This document shows positions 1-7,420 of a stretch of DNA of 64,000 bases, piece by piece (within the stretch, counting starts at the first letter, position 1; each line of letters begins with the position of its first letter). The position numbers and the translations under genes are program-made. This DNA is from DASTCZ01 sp963704455. GTDB lineage: Bacteria > Acidobacteriota > Terriglobia > Acidiferrales > UBA7541. Under the pieces are notes generated by a model, which saw only the letters and a list, made by a program, of their open reading frames with translations, was not told the DNA's origin and made no database searches. The DNA lies in the NCBI GenBank assembly GCA_963704455.1, contig OY969905.1, positions 372,001 to 436,000 on the forward strand, read 5' to 3'.

Positions 1-70
1 GCCTCGAAAGTCACCCATTCCGACGGCGCTGCCGATAAAAAAAGCGGCACTTTCTGTAAGAATGTCATTC

Positions 71-196
71 TAAAGGACTTAGCAGGGGCGGTTTTGCGCG
101 AGGTCTGGAACTGATTGAATTCAAAGGGTTTAGACAGGGGCGGATTTGTGTAAGGTTTTGCTGACAGTGTTGGAAACAAAGGAGTTAGCAGGGGCG
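71..196. repeat. Three short direct repeats (AAAGG-TTAGCAGGGGCG type)
   Basis: Three related copies begin near 73, 124 and 178. Each reads roughly AAAGG, two or three variable bases, TTAG(C/A)CAGGGGCG. Spacing is about 50-55 bp, close to five helical turns. No convincing gene overlaps them. The function is unknown; iteron-like protein binding sites or a decayed element are both possible. Confidence 0.5.
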
Positions 197-271
197 CGGA
201 AGGGGCGCGACGAGATCGTGTACGGCTGCCCTCCCTAGCGGCGTCTGTGAGAACTGCGCCGGGCAGGAGCC

Positions 272-329
272 ATGCCTTCCCTGCCTGACCCTGCCTGACC
301 GGCAGGCAGGCGGCAGGCAGGCGGCAGGC
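272..329. repeat. GC-rich tandem repeats forming an inverted pair
   Basis: Two CCCTGCCTGA units (about 280-300) are followed by two and a half copies of an 11-base GGCAGGCAGGC unit (301-329). The two tracts are complementary (CCTGCCTG against CAGGCAGG), so the stretch can fold into a long slipped hairpin. It lies in a gene-free region; no function can be assigned. Confidence 0.6.
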
Positions 330-371
330 TGGCCCGGAGGTACGGATGGCCCTCCCCCTACCCTTTTTTCC

Positions 372-486
372 TAAGTGGTAGATAACACACGTAGTTATGG
401 GTGAGGGGGGTTCGTAAGTGGTAGAAAACACAGGGGCTTTTTTGGGGCATTTTGGCGCAAATCTCGTAAGTGGTAGATAACACAGG
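372..486. repeat. Three direct repeats of GTAAGTGGTAGATAACACA
   Basis: Copies lie at about 372-389, 415-432 and 466-484. The middle copy reads AGAAAACACA where the others read AGATAACACA. Spacing is 43 and 51 bp. The motif is strongly conserved while the intervening DNA is not, as in iterons or operator arrays. The surrounding 1-688 stretch contains no supportable gene. Confidence 0.6.
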
Positions 487-591
487 TATTTAAGGGGAAT
501 GAGCGACGAGTTCATGGGGCATGTTACTACAAGATAAAACTAATGTCAAGAGAATTATGTAGGAATTATGGGAAGATTTGTTACCGAACCT

Positions 592-611
592 ATTCGAATG
601 AGTGTTCGAAT
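592..611. promoter_or_regulatory. Operator-like inverted repeat ATTCGAA-N6-TTCGAAT
   Basis: A perfect 7-base inverted repeat with a 6-base spacer. The core CGAATGAGTGTTCG resembles the Gram-positive-type LexA (SOS) box. It lies beyond the 3' end of the helicase gene, so any target gene would have to be to the left or is missing. The regulator is not known; the LexA comparison is a resemblance only. Confidence 0.35.
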
Positions 612-652
612 GGATCAATTGCGCAAAAACGGACACTGAAAGCAGCAGCCCC

Positions 653-682
653 ACCCTTCGCTCTTATCGAGGGCCACCCGAC
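653..682. repeat. Short remnant resembling an end of the IS at 8959-10314
   Basis: On the minus strand this reads GGGTGGCCCTCGATAAGAGC followed by GAAGGG. The left junction of the IS near 8951-8975 reads GGGTGCCCTCGATAAGAACG followed by AAGGC. The match covers both the presumed target half-site and the IS subterminal repeat. No transposase is attached here, so this is at most a decayed end or a related target site. Confidence 0.35.
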
Positions 683-688
683 CGGCTA

Positions 689-2407
689 TCATCCGACTCG
701 ATGACGGGGCTGGGCTGGTTTCGGTTTCGCTGGCTTGAATTCATCAAGAGAAAGGTCTTTGTGGTCTAAGCATTCGACGAAAGAGGAGACAGCACTTCCA
801 GCCGTGTTGATCAGATATAGCTTCTTCTTAGCCCTGGTCACGGCGACGAGCATTTGATAGATCTCACTCTCAGTAGCTTTTGTCTTGGCGGGGAATTTTC
901 CTTCGTCAAACCCGACAATAAAGACGACGTCAGCTCCGAGTCCTTTTGATTTCAGGACGTTGCATACGGTGATGTCGAGGTTGCCTAGAGGCCTTTGCAG
1001 GTACTGGGAACGTGTCTTTAGTTTCTGGATTAACACCTTCCTTCGGATTTCCTCATTTTGTTCGCGCCGTTCGCCCTCTGGTTTGTTTTCATCGCAGCCG
1101 ACAGCCCCCACATCGATCTTGGCAGCGCGGGAGCGCCAATCTTCGATTTCCAATTCCAATTGGAGAATGTCGCTCTCCTTGATCTTTGCGTGGGTCGAGG
1201 GGGTTCCTTCGGTCAAAGTGCATAGTGTTTCGGCCTTCTTGATGTGCCCTGGTCTTACTTCCTCAGAAGGGTTTCCTAAGATCCTCCACCCTAGTAGAGA
1301 TGATTTGTCTTTTGCGATGTACTTATACGCCTCGATGATGTTCGGGCGGATAGGCACGATGTCCTCTGAAACACCAAATGTTACGCTCGAGAAACCAAAG
1401 CCTTGCAACTGCTGAGCGATTTGCTCAAGCAGTGGGGCGCATCTTTGAGCCTCGCCAACGACAAGCACCTCCTTTACTTTTTGGGATTTTACTAACTCTT
1501 CCAAGTAAAATTTGATTCGGTGCGCAATCATTGGCGGGGGATAATTTTTTAGGAGATGTATAAATGGGTTTGCCTTAGAATCATAATCTCTGCCACCACT
1601 CTTTTGGCTCAGATAGCAGATATAATCCTTTTCAATTCTCTTCCTTGCGACGTCAGGCTCATGTGGGTTATTCAGGTTGAAATGCGCTACTAGCGAATGA
1701 AAATACTTGATTATTATTTCTGTACAGCGCGAACAAAAACGAAGCGTAAAACTCTCCCAATCAGTGTTGCTAGCGGCGAATTTCCTTCTGATGAAGGAAG
1801 GAGATGAACCTTTAAATGTATAAAGCGCTTGGTCGTCGTCACCCACGATCACCATTTCATTTTTTTGCGCCAATAGGTCGACGAGCTCAGATTCTACTTG
1901 GTTGAAGTCTTGATATTCGTCGACCAATACTAAGTCATAGACGGGAATGTTTTGCGGTTTTTCCTTGCAGATTTGTACGGCATAGTGGACAACGTCTTTA
2001 TCGCCCACTGCGCGATAGTATTGTGTCTTGCGAAGATAGGTTTCATCGCCAATCGCGAAGGTCTTGATTCCTTCCTTTCCTAAATCCTGCGCTATCAAAT
2101 CGTAGATCTGGGGATAATAGCTCCAATTCGGGTGGTGCTGCATTACTAGGCCGCGCGCGAAGCCATGCATGGTTGTAGTCTTAGCGAGACCACATAACTC
2201 ATCGGCGAGTGCGTCGCTTAGTTTTCCGATGAAGGTGACGGCGAGGCAATTTATCTTTCCGGCCTTTCGCTTCTGCTTTATGAGCTTGCCGAACAGGTAG
2301 CTCTTGCCTGTGCCGGGACCGGCAACGACGATTTTCCTCGGGCTCGAAGAGTTCAGGATCCTGTCTATGTCAAGGTTTCTCTCTGACTCGTGATCGACAG
2401 GCGCCAT
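689..2407 (-). CDS. UvrD/PcrA-like superfamily I DNA helicase
   Basis: The 572-residue product has a Walker A motif GPGTGKS near residues 31-37, a motif II region VDEYQDFNQ followed by GDDDQALYTFKG (helicase motif III type), and a C-terminal block with VTRAKKKLYLI (motif VI type). These are signatures of UvrD/Rep ATP-dependent helicases, which unwind DNA 3' to 5'. It is shorter than full UvrD (about 720 residues), as in many accessory helicases. It has no operon partner: one side is repeat-rich gene-free DNA and the other a divergent gene. Its base composition looks more A/T-rich than the heme region, suggesting recent acquisition. A role in phage defence is possible, but no Gabija-type GajA partner is present. 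Confidence 0.85.
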   Translation of the reverse strand: MAPVDHESERNLDIDRILNSSSPRKIVVAGPGTGKSYLFGKLIKQKRKAGKINCLAVTFIGKLSDALADELCGLAKTTTMHGFARGLVMQHHPNWSYYPQIYDLIAQDLGKEGIKTFAIGDETYLRKTQYYRAVGDKDVVHYAVQICKEKPQNIPVYDLVLVDEYQDFNQVESELVDLLAQKNEMVIVGDDDQALYTFKGSSPSFIRRKFAASNTDWESFTLRFCSRCTEIIIKYFHSLVAHFNLNNPHEPDVARKRIEKDYICYLSQKSGGRDYDSKANPFIHLLKNYPPPMIAHRIKFYLEELVKSQKVKEVLVVGEAQRCAPLLEQIAQQLQGFGFSSVTFGVSEDIVPIRPNIIEAYKYIAKDKSSLLGWRILGNPSEEVRPGHIKKAETLCTLTEGTPSTHAKIKESDILQLELEIEDWRSRAAKIDVGAVGCDENKPEGERREQNEEIRRKVLIQKLKTRSQYLQRPLGNLDITVCNVLKSKGLGADVVFIVGFDEGKFPAKTKATESEIYQMLVAVTRAKKKLYLINTAGSAVSSFVECLDHKDLSLDEFKPAKPKPAQPRHRVG

Positions 2408-2592
2408 GTCGAACTATCTCTTTCTCGGAAATACGAGTGGAATTGTAGGCGAACAGAAGGCGAATAGCAAGCCGGCAACCGCTGGCGAGCGTTCGGGGTT
2501 TGCGCGCTTCTGGGTCCCGTTGAGGCCGGCTTCGCCCGCCGCGGTGGGAGATTTCTGACTCGCGGCGTACCCAAGATTTAAGGCAGAAAATC

Positions 2593-2617
2593 CCCACACG
2601 TAACCACGACGTGTGGG
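2593..2617. repeat. REP-like palindrome, copy 1
   Basis: CCCACACGT, a 7-base loop and ACGTGTGGG form a perfect 9-bp stem, followed by GTCACCC-type sequence. The same palindrome occurs at 10491-10517 and, split by the IS, at 8951-8958 plus 10315-10337. It lies between divergently transcribed genes. Confidence 0.7.
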
Positions 2618-2787
2618 TCACCCGCCGAAAAAATGCCCAATGCGTTCTCTATGGACCACTTGCCCACTATGGGCGATACAGGGTGGAAAACCACGCCAGA
2701 ATGGCCCGGAGGTAAGCCACTGGGTGTACAATGCCGCCTGATTCATAACCCACAAAGAGAACATCGGTTGAAGGGGTCGGAAGCCAT

Positions 2788-3591
2788 TTGGTGGCAACTC
2801 AGAATCTTATGAGACCGCAGGCGAACGAACCGGAGAAGGATAATCGAGCCAAGCAGGTTACTTTTCGTTTGATTGCCCTGCTCGTGGTTGGGATCGCGCT
2901 TTTTGTGATCGGCGTGTACATTACTGTTTCCTCCGTTTCGACAGAGCTCCATGAGGCCCAAGGAGACCTCGTGGATCCGGCCACTCATGACTGGTTTAAG
3001 AACGGCGCTGCCCAACTCTGGTATTCGAGGGTAAATGGCCAACTTCGTTTCTATGATGGACCGGGAGTCGATTCAATCACTCACGAAGAGTTACAACCAG
3101 TAACAAAGGAAATGTATGCTTCCTGGAAACAATCGAAGACGAATGCCCTTCGTTGGGTTACAGCAGGACCAGGAGTAAAGGGCGTTCAGGGTGGCTTCGA
3201 TGTGTCATTTCGTGCAAATCAACCAATCCTGTTATATGTCTGCCGCGCAGAATTGCTCGGCGGGGTCTGGCCCGGAAAGGATTTTGTCGGAAACTGCTAC
3301 ATCGGTTTGGAAGGCAAGGAATTTGTAGTTAACGCCTACGAGCTGCTTACAGGATCGGGCGGAGAATGGCGCTCGCCTGAACGGTCGCTGGCGCGCGCAG
3401 TTGCGGGTGGGAAAGGCAACCATAATGAAACCATATATGTTTGCCGGGCAAATTATTTGACGTTTGGACTTCAGATAGGACATACGGTCGGAGACACCTG
3501 CGATATCGGTTTCCGAGGGCAAGAGTATGAATTGCCCCTGCCCTTCGAGATCTTTTATCGAACTGAACAACAAAAAAGCGGGCCGGAGTAG
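2788..3591 (+). CDS. Membrane-anchored protein with two DM9 (DUF3421-type) repeats
   Basis: The 267-residue product has one membrane segment near residues 28-48 and a presumably external C-terminal part. Two repeats have the DM9 pattern: LLYVCRAELLGGVWPGKDF with CYIGLEGKEF and YELL, then IYVCRANYLTFGLQIGH with CDIGFRGQEYEL. DM9 domains are best known as sugar-binding or pathogen-recognition modules in animals and occur sporadically in bacteria. No enzymatic motif is visible. The start is uncertain: TTG at 2788 and GTG at 2791 follow AAGGGG at 2771-2776, while an ATG at 2809 has no clear ribosome-binding site. The LemA gene lies 55 bp downstream on the same strand. Confidence 0.65.
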   Translation: MVATQNLMRPQANEPEKDNRAKQVTFRLIALLVVGIALFVIGVYITVSSVSTELHEAQGDLVDPATHDWFKNGAAQLWYSRVNGQLRFYDGPGVDSITHEELQPVTKEMYASWKQSKTNALRWVTAGPGVKGVQGGFDVSFRANQPILLYVCRAELLGGVWPGKDFVGNCYIGLEGKEFVVNAYELLTGSGGEWRSPERSLARAVAGGKGNHNETIYVCRANYLTFGLQIGHTVGDTCDIGFRGQEYELPLPFEIFYRTEQQKSGPE

Positions 3592-3646
3592 AAGTAATTT
3601 GAAAGACGGGATTTCCCTTTCATAGAAATGGGCTGGTGAGAAGAAC

Positions 3647-4234
3647 TTGATCTCGCCGGCACCGAATGCGGTGAATAGGATGCTTGGTACTGTACTTTTG
3701 TTCTCAGGAGCGGTAGTTACCGCAGTTGCTGTGTGGCTGTTGAAGCTCCTTAACGAGTTGGTCAGGCTTAGCGTCCGCACCAAATCCTCATGGTCGGACG
3801 TGGATGTACAGTTGAAGCAACGCCACGACCTGATTCTAAACCTCGTCGAGGTAGTAAAGGGTTACTCTGCGCACGAGAGAAACACTTTTGAAGGCGTCGC
3901 CAAGTTGAGGTCCGCCGCAGCGTCCGCTGCATCATTTGAGGAACGCCAGCAGGCCGAAAACAAATTGAGCGGCGGTCTGTGGAAGGCGCTCGCGGTAGCA
4001 GAGAGTTACCCACAGTTAAGGGCTTCCGAAAACTTTCAGTCGTTGCAGAGCCGCCTCAGCATAATCGAGAGCGGGATTGAATCGGCGCGACGCAATTACA
4101 ACGCCCAGGTTCTTCCCTATAACACACGCATACAATCATTCCCCGCCAATATTGTCGCCTCGTCATGGGGCTTTCCGGAAAAACCGTTCTTTGAATTCAG
4201 GGAGGAGCGGGAACAGGTCCAGGTTAAGTTTTAG
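3647..4234 (+). CDS. LemA family protein
   Basis: The product of up to 195 residues has one N-terminal membrane segment (about residues 15-35) and a helical body with the LemA signature: SSWSDVDVQLKQRHDLILNL near residues 47-66, then AVAESYPQLRASENFQSLQ and RRNYNAQVLPYNTRIQSFP. LemA proteins are membrane-anchored with the helical domain outside the cytoplasm; their molecular role is poorly defined. TTG at 3647 gives the longest frame; GTG at 3671 and ATG at 3680 are alternatives, and none has a strong ribosome-binding site. It probably forms a unit with the DM9 protein upstream. Confidence 0.85.
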   Translation: MISPAPNAVNRMLGTVLLFSGAVVTAVAVWLLKLLNELVRLSVRTKSSWSDVDVQLKQRHDLILNLVEVVKGYSAHERNTFEGVAKLRSAAASAASFEERQQAENKLSGGLWKALAVAESYPQLRASENFQSLQSRLSIIESGIESARRNYNAQVLPYNTRIQSFPANIVASSWGFPEKPFFEFREEREQVQVKF

Positions 4235-4403
4235 ACTGTTTTCATCCGGGGCCTGAATTCGGGTTTTCACATTCGGCCCGAAGAATCTCAATGCCTGCGA
4301 CTCATCCGCTCAAATTGAAGCTGCGAGCTCAACGATCCGACGTTCGCCCGCAACAGAGGGGACGGACACGGGGCACCCGAAATGCGAACACTCAGGGCCC
4401 GCT

Positions 4404-4454
4404 GGGACCTAGTTCTTGGAGCCTCAACCGGGTTTGAAGCTGGGAACGACTTCG
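4404..4454 (-). repeat. Copy of the 3' end of the thioredoxin-fold gene at 13881-14447
   Basis: By hand alignment, 49 of 51 bases match 13861-13911. On the minus strand the block encodes NEVVPSFKPG and a stop, the same tail as the protein at 13881. Identity continues 20 bases past the stop. Upstream, the frame stays open and reads RPSASVFRANEVV, loosely similar to the homologous tail. The rest of the 4235-4553 gap holds no recognisable gene. Confidence 0.6.
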
Positions 4455-4553
4455 TTCGCGCGGAACACCGACGCGGAGGGGCGGTGGAGGAAGAACAGAC
4501 ATCGAGAGCAACTACCCCACGCTTTCCTGGGGAAAGTAGGGCGCCCCCAACTG

Positions 4554-5312
4554 TCAGATGCCGGCGTACCAGGCATAGCCGTATTCTGCAGACGCCCCGC
4601 CTACACCCTTGCCGAAACCCTTCAGATTGTCGGTGACGGTCAGGCGGGTAATGAATTTCACGCTCTTGTAGCCCATTTGGCGAGGGAGCCGCAGGCGAAG
4701 CGGCCCGCCGTGGCCCACGGGAAGGTTGTCGCCATTCATCCCATAGGTCAGAAAAGTTTGCGGGTGCAATGCGTCGGCCATATCAATACTTTCCCACGTG
4801 TCGGGTTCAAACGAGTAATAGACGACGTATCTGGCCTGCGGGAGTGCTCCCGCAACTTCCAGAACGTGGGACATAGGCACGCCCACCCATTCGGCGATGT
4901 ACGACCACCCCTCTTCACACTGCAGCATGGTGATCTGGCTATGAGACGGGAAGCTCCTTAGCTGATCGAGCGAATACGAGGCGGGCCGGGCGACCATACC
5001 GTCGATCTTGACCCGCCAGTCAGCGAACTTTCCGGCCTGAAGGCGCTTGAACTCGTCAGTCGGAGGCTCGATCTCGTTGGCGAACGGAGGCTTTGAAATC
5101 TGGCTCCTCGAGAATTCACGCGCCAAAGAGTGCCGGGTCAGCAGCCGCTGCGAAGCGTAGGTCAGCGTTTCGCCGAGGCCGTAGATGCCGCCGTGATCGG
5201 GCGGCACCAGTCCATACTTTTCCGCAAGGCGCGCAGCCACGCCCAGGCCCGATACGCCCACCGCGGCCACAAGTCCGGTCTTGATCAGCTTGCGTCGTGA
5301 GAGATCGCTCAT
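4554..5312 (-). CDS. Tat-exported molybdopterin-dependent oxidoreductase (sulfite oxidase/MsrP fold)
   Basis: The 252-residue product starts with a twin-arginine-type signal (SRRKLIKTG followed by a hydrophobic stretch). The body matches the oxidoreductase molybdopterin-binding domain: LQCEEGWSYIAEWVGVP near residues 130-146 carries the Cys expected to ligate Mo, and NLPVGHGGPLRL and YKSVKFITRL follow. Members oxidise or reduce small oxyanions or methionine sulfoxide in the periplasm; the substrate here is not evident. The upstream cytochrome b gene overlaps it by 4 bp, so the two are translationally coupled and likely form an enzyme/membrane-anchor pair like MsrP-MsrQ or related systems. Confidence 0.85.
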   Translation of the reverse strand: MSDLSRRKLIKTGLVAAVGVSGLGVAARLAEKYGLVPPDHGGIYGLGETLTYASQRLLTRHSLAREFSRSQISKPPFANEIEPPTDEFKRLQAGKFADWRVKIDGMVARPASYSLDQLRSFPSHSQITMLQCEEGWSYIAEWVGVPMSHVLEVAGALPQARYVVYYSFEPDTWESIDMADALHPQTFLTYGMNGDNLPVGHGGPLRLRLPRQMGYKSVKFITRLTVTDNLKGFGKGVGGASAEYGYAWYAGI

Positions 5313-6085
5313 GTGCGCTCCTTATTAGCAGCGGCGCGGCCTGTGATCATCGCGCGCATGCGGTTTCTGAATCCTGCACGGAAAACCATCACGACATGGA
5401 CGAGCACGAAGAGCAGGAGAGCGATGGAGACGAAGAAGTGAAGCGTGCGCGCGGATTGTTGGCCGCCCAACGCGTTCACAGTCGCCGGAAATTCGGAAAC
5501 GAAGGCGGGAGACATCGCCAGGCCCGTCCAGATTATTAAGGGAAACAAAATGAAAATCACGAACAGATAAGTAATCCGCTGGAGCACGTTGTATGACCAG
5601 GCCTCCGCCGCACCCGGCCGCGCAAAGCGCAAATTTTTTGCGATCGCGCCCCACAATCCCCGCCATGACAGATCAGCGCCTCGCGGAAATAAATTTTTCC
5701 GGAAATGCCCGCTGAATACGCCCCAGATAACATACAGCAATCCGGTAAGTATCAATATCCAGGCGGTTTGAAAGTGGAGATAGCGGCTCCAGCCGTTCGC
5801 GTCCGGCAGCGTGTACGAGTAGCCGGTCGGCACCAGCCTCCTCGAGGCAGGCAGGTGAAGTGTGAACAACGGCTTGGTCAAATCGTTGCCAACTTCGCCC
5901 CAATAGAAGCGCGGGTGTGAGAGCAAAATTTCCGCGCCGGTGACGAGCAGGGCAAGAAAGCAAAGGGTCGTGATCCAGTGAGTGATGCGGACGAGGACAG
6001 AGTGCCGCGATGCAGCCGTCGCAGTTGGGACGGCCGATGCAGCACTTGGTACGCTTGGGACGAATGTAGAGTCGCCCATCTGCAA
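5309..6085 (-). CDS. Cytochrome b561-like membrane subunit
   Basis: The 258-residue product has about four to five membrane segments with histidines placed as haem ligands: SVLVRITHWITT near residue 35, RYLHFQTAWILI, and a C-terminal LHFFVSIALLLFVLVHVVMV. This is the pattern of b-type cytochromes that anchor formate dehydrogenase, thiosulfate reductase or Ni-Fe hydrogenase. It overlaps the start of the molybdoenzyme gene by 4 bp and probably exchanges electrons between the quinone pool and that periplasmic enzyme. The N-terminus (about 25 residues, Ala/Ser/Pro-rich) may be over-extended. Confidence 0.8.
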   Translation of the reverse strand: MQMGDSTFVPSVPSAASAVPTATAASRHSVLVRITHWITTLCFLALLVTGAEILLSHPRFYWGEVGNDLTKPLFTLHLPASRRLVPTGYSYTLPDANGWSRYLHFQTAWILILTGLLYVIWGVFSGHFRKNLFPRGADLSWRGLWGAIAKNLRFARPGAAEAWSYNVLQRITYLFVIFILFPLIIWTGLAMSPAFVSEFPATVNALGGQQSARTLHFFVSIALLLFVLVHVVMVFRAGFRNRMRAMITGRAAANKERT

Positions 6086-6190
6086 ATCCTACCATGCGCC
6101 CGGCGCATTCCGCACGCGTGCCTTCGTAGGGCCCATCCCGCCATCGGCGGGGTGAGCCGCATCTTCGCGCCGTGCCGGCGGCTCTCTTAC

Positions 6191-6595
6191 CTAGGCCCTC
6201 TTGTTTTTCTCGTCAAAGATCTTTGGTTCCCACAGCTCGACTTTGTTTCCGTCGGGGTCCACTATCCAGGCAAATGCACCGTTCTCGTGGTATTCGGGAC
6301 CCTTCAAGATCTCAACGCCGCCACTTTTTAGTTGAGCGATCATTCCGTCCATATTGTCGATTCGATAGTTGATCATGAAACTCGATTCACTCGGGTTGAA
6401 CCATTTCGAGCCCGGCGCTGCGACCATCCATGCCGTAGCGCCCTTATCCTCTGCTTTGTCTTCGGTCCACTCAAGGGCGGCGCCTCCCCAGTCCGCAATC
6501 GGCATGCCGAGATGTTTCTTGTACCATTCACGGAGAGCTTTCTCGTCGGTTTTCGATTTAAAAAATACGCCGCCAACTCCAGTGACTTTAGCCAT
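6191..6595 (-). CDS. VOC (glyoxalase/bleomycin-resistance fold) protein
   Basis: The 134-residue product has a single VOC domain: the N-terminal strand VTGVGGVFFKS, the segment WYKKHLGMPIADWGG, and the C-terminal FAWIVDPDGNKVELWEP, where the final Glu is the usual metal ligand. VOC proteins bind a divalent metal as dimers and act as isomerases, dioxygenases or drug-binding proteins; the substrate cannot be read from the sequence. A purine-rich GGGAGAGGAAAA stretch lies just upstream of the start. It is followed by the cytochrome b gene about 105 bp downstream, with no sign of coupling. Confidence 0.8.
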   Translation of the reverse strand: MAKVTGVGGVFFKSKTDEKALREWYKKHLGMPIADWGGAALEWTEDKAEDKGATAWMVAAPGSKWFNPSESSFMINYRIDNMDGMIAQLKSGGVEILKGPEYHENGAFAWIVDPDGNKVELWEPKIFDEKNKRA

Positions 6596-6703
6596 TTGTT
6601 TTCCTCTCCCTGTTAATTAAGTTTGTGTCCGCCAATCGTAATACAGAGCTTCAATTTCAAAAAGCAACGCAAGTCTCTTCACGCCGCGGCAATTGGCAGT
6701 TGC

Positions 6704-7249
6704 TCACGCCATCGCAGGGGTCTGCGCCAATTCCGGCCGCGCCTTCTTTCTCAGCACCGCTGCCGAGATCAAAGTAATCACCAGTCCGACCGGGAACGGC
6801 TCGATGAACGTCATCAGCACGTTGTAAATCGGATTCGCGTACATCACTTTCATCTGCTGCATCTCATTAATTTTCGCCTGCACGGCTTGCGCGCTCGCAC
6901 CGGACGACTGCGCCTTGGAAATCATGTACGCTGAATACTTATCCATGAAGTCCGGAAAAACCGTGTGATACAAAACTTCCCACGTCGCCACGTAGAACAC
7001 GCATGAAATCAGAGTGATTAAGATCCCAACACCAAACGCCTTCGCGAAGGTGATATGGCCGGCCGCCACGTTATCGCGATACGACCGGATGCCGAAAAAC
7101 ACCATCAGGAATGACAGCACAATTGCCGTGTAGCCAAGGATCTCCGCCTTGTCGAACCCAATCCGGTTGGTAAGCCGAATCGTGCCAACCATCAGCGACA
7201 TCGAAATAACCCCGGAAATCAATCCGAACGTGATGACTGTCTTTTTCAC
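6704..7249 (-). CDS. DUF4199 family membrane protein
   Basis: The 181-residue product has four predicted membrane segments: ITFGLISGVISMSLMVG, ILGYTAIVLSFLMVFFG, FAKAFGVGILITLISCVFYV and a C-terminal MTFIEPFPVGLVITLISAAV. The FFGIRSYRDN segment after the second helix and the KAFGVG segment fit DUF4199. The function of the family is unknown. It lies about 170 bp downstream of the membrane-bound LuxR-type gene on the same strand, separated by two hairpins, so the two may be co-regulated. Confidence 0.75.
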   Translation of the reverse strand: MKKTVITFGLISGVISMSLMVGTIRLTNRIGFDKAEILGYTAIVLSFLMVFFGIRSYRDNVAAGHITFAKAFGVGILITLISCVFYVATWEVLYHTVFPDFMDKYSAYMISKAQSSGASAQAVQAKINEMQQMKVMYANPIYNVLMTFIEPFPVGLVITLISAAVLRKKARPELAQTPAMA

Positions 7250-7328
7250 TTTCGCATCCTCCGATATTTGAAGATTGCCGACTGGCGCAATCTAGCTGCA
7301 TCCCGCGGAATTGTCGTCATCCTTTTGG

Positions 7329-7358
7329 ATGATTTTGGCCCGGAAGGCCAAAAATCAT
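7329..7358. repeat. Stem-loop ATGATTTTGGCC / GGCCAAAAATCAT
   Basis: A 12-bp stem with one bulged A and a 5-base loop lies between the LuxR-type gene and the DUF4199 gene. The stem is A/T-rich outside a GGCC core and is not followed by a T-run on either strand, so it is not a standard intrinsic terminator. It could stabilise mRNA or separate expression of the two genes. Confidence 0.5.
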
Positions 7359-7394
7359 GCTTTGGAGTTAGGCCGCTGTCTTCAAGAGCCGCCC

Positions 7395-7413
7395 TCCGGA
7401 ACCGAGTTCCGGA
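7395..7413. repeat. Stem-loop TCCGGAAC-CGA-GTTCCGGA
   Basis: A perfect 8-bp inverted repeat with a 3-base loop, 8 bp beyond the stop codon of the LuxR-type gene. No T-tract follows. It may act as a 3' mRNA stabiliser. Confidence 0.5.
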
Positions 7414-7420
7414 ACAACGC

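Noticed and set aside
1..114. Open frame from the left edge ending in LKDLAGAVLREVWN
   Set aside because: It could be the end of a gene to the left, but it includes one of the direct repeats that recur in non-coding DNA, has no recognisable family, and is too short to judge.
689..2407. Known anti-phage system (Gabija or similar) around the helicase
   Set aside because: Only the UvrD-like protein is present; no OLD-family nuclease/ATPase or other effector is adjacent within the window.
2414..2621. Small overlapping minus-strand frames beside the helicase start
   Set aside because: They run through the REP-like palindrome, have no ribosome-binding sites or homology, and mutually overlap in three frames.
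4382..4961. Plus-strand frames opposite the molybdoenzyme gene
   Set aside because: They are antisense to a clear Tat-signal oxidoreductase with conserved motifs and show no protein family features.
7329..7358. Intrinsic terminator after the LuxR-type gene
   Set aside because: The hairpin is convincing, but neither strand has a T-run after the stem, so I list it only as a stem-loop.
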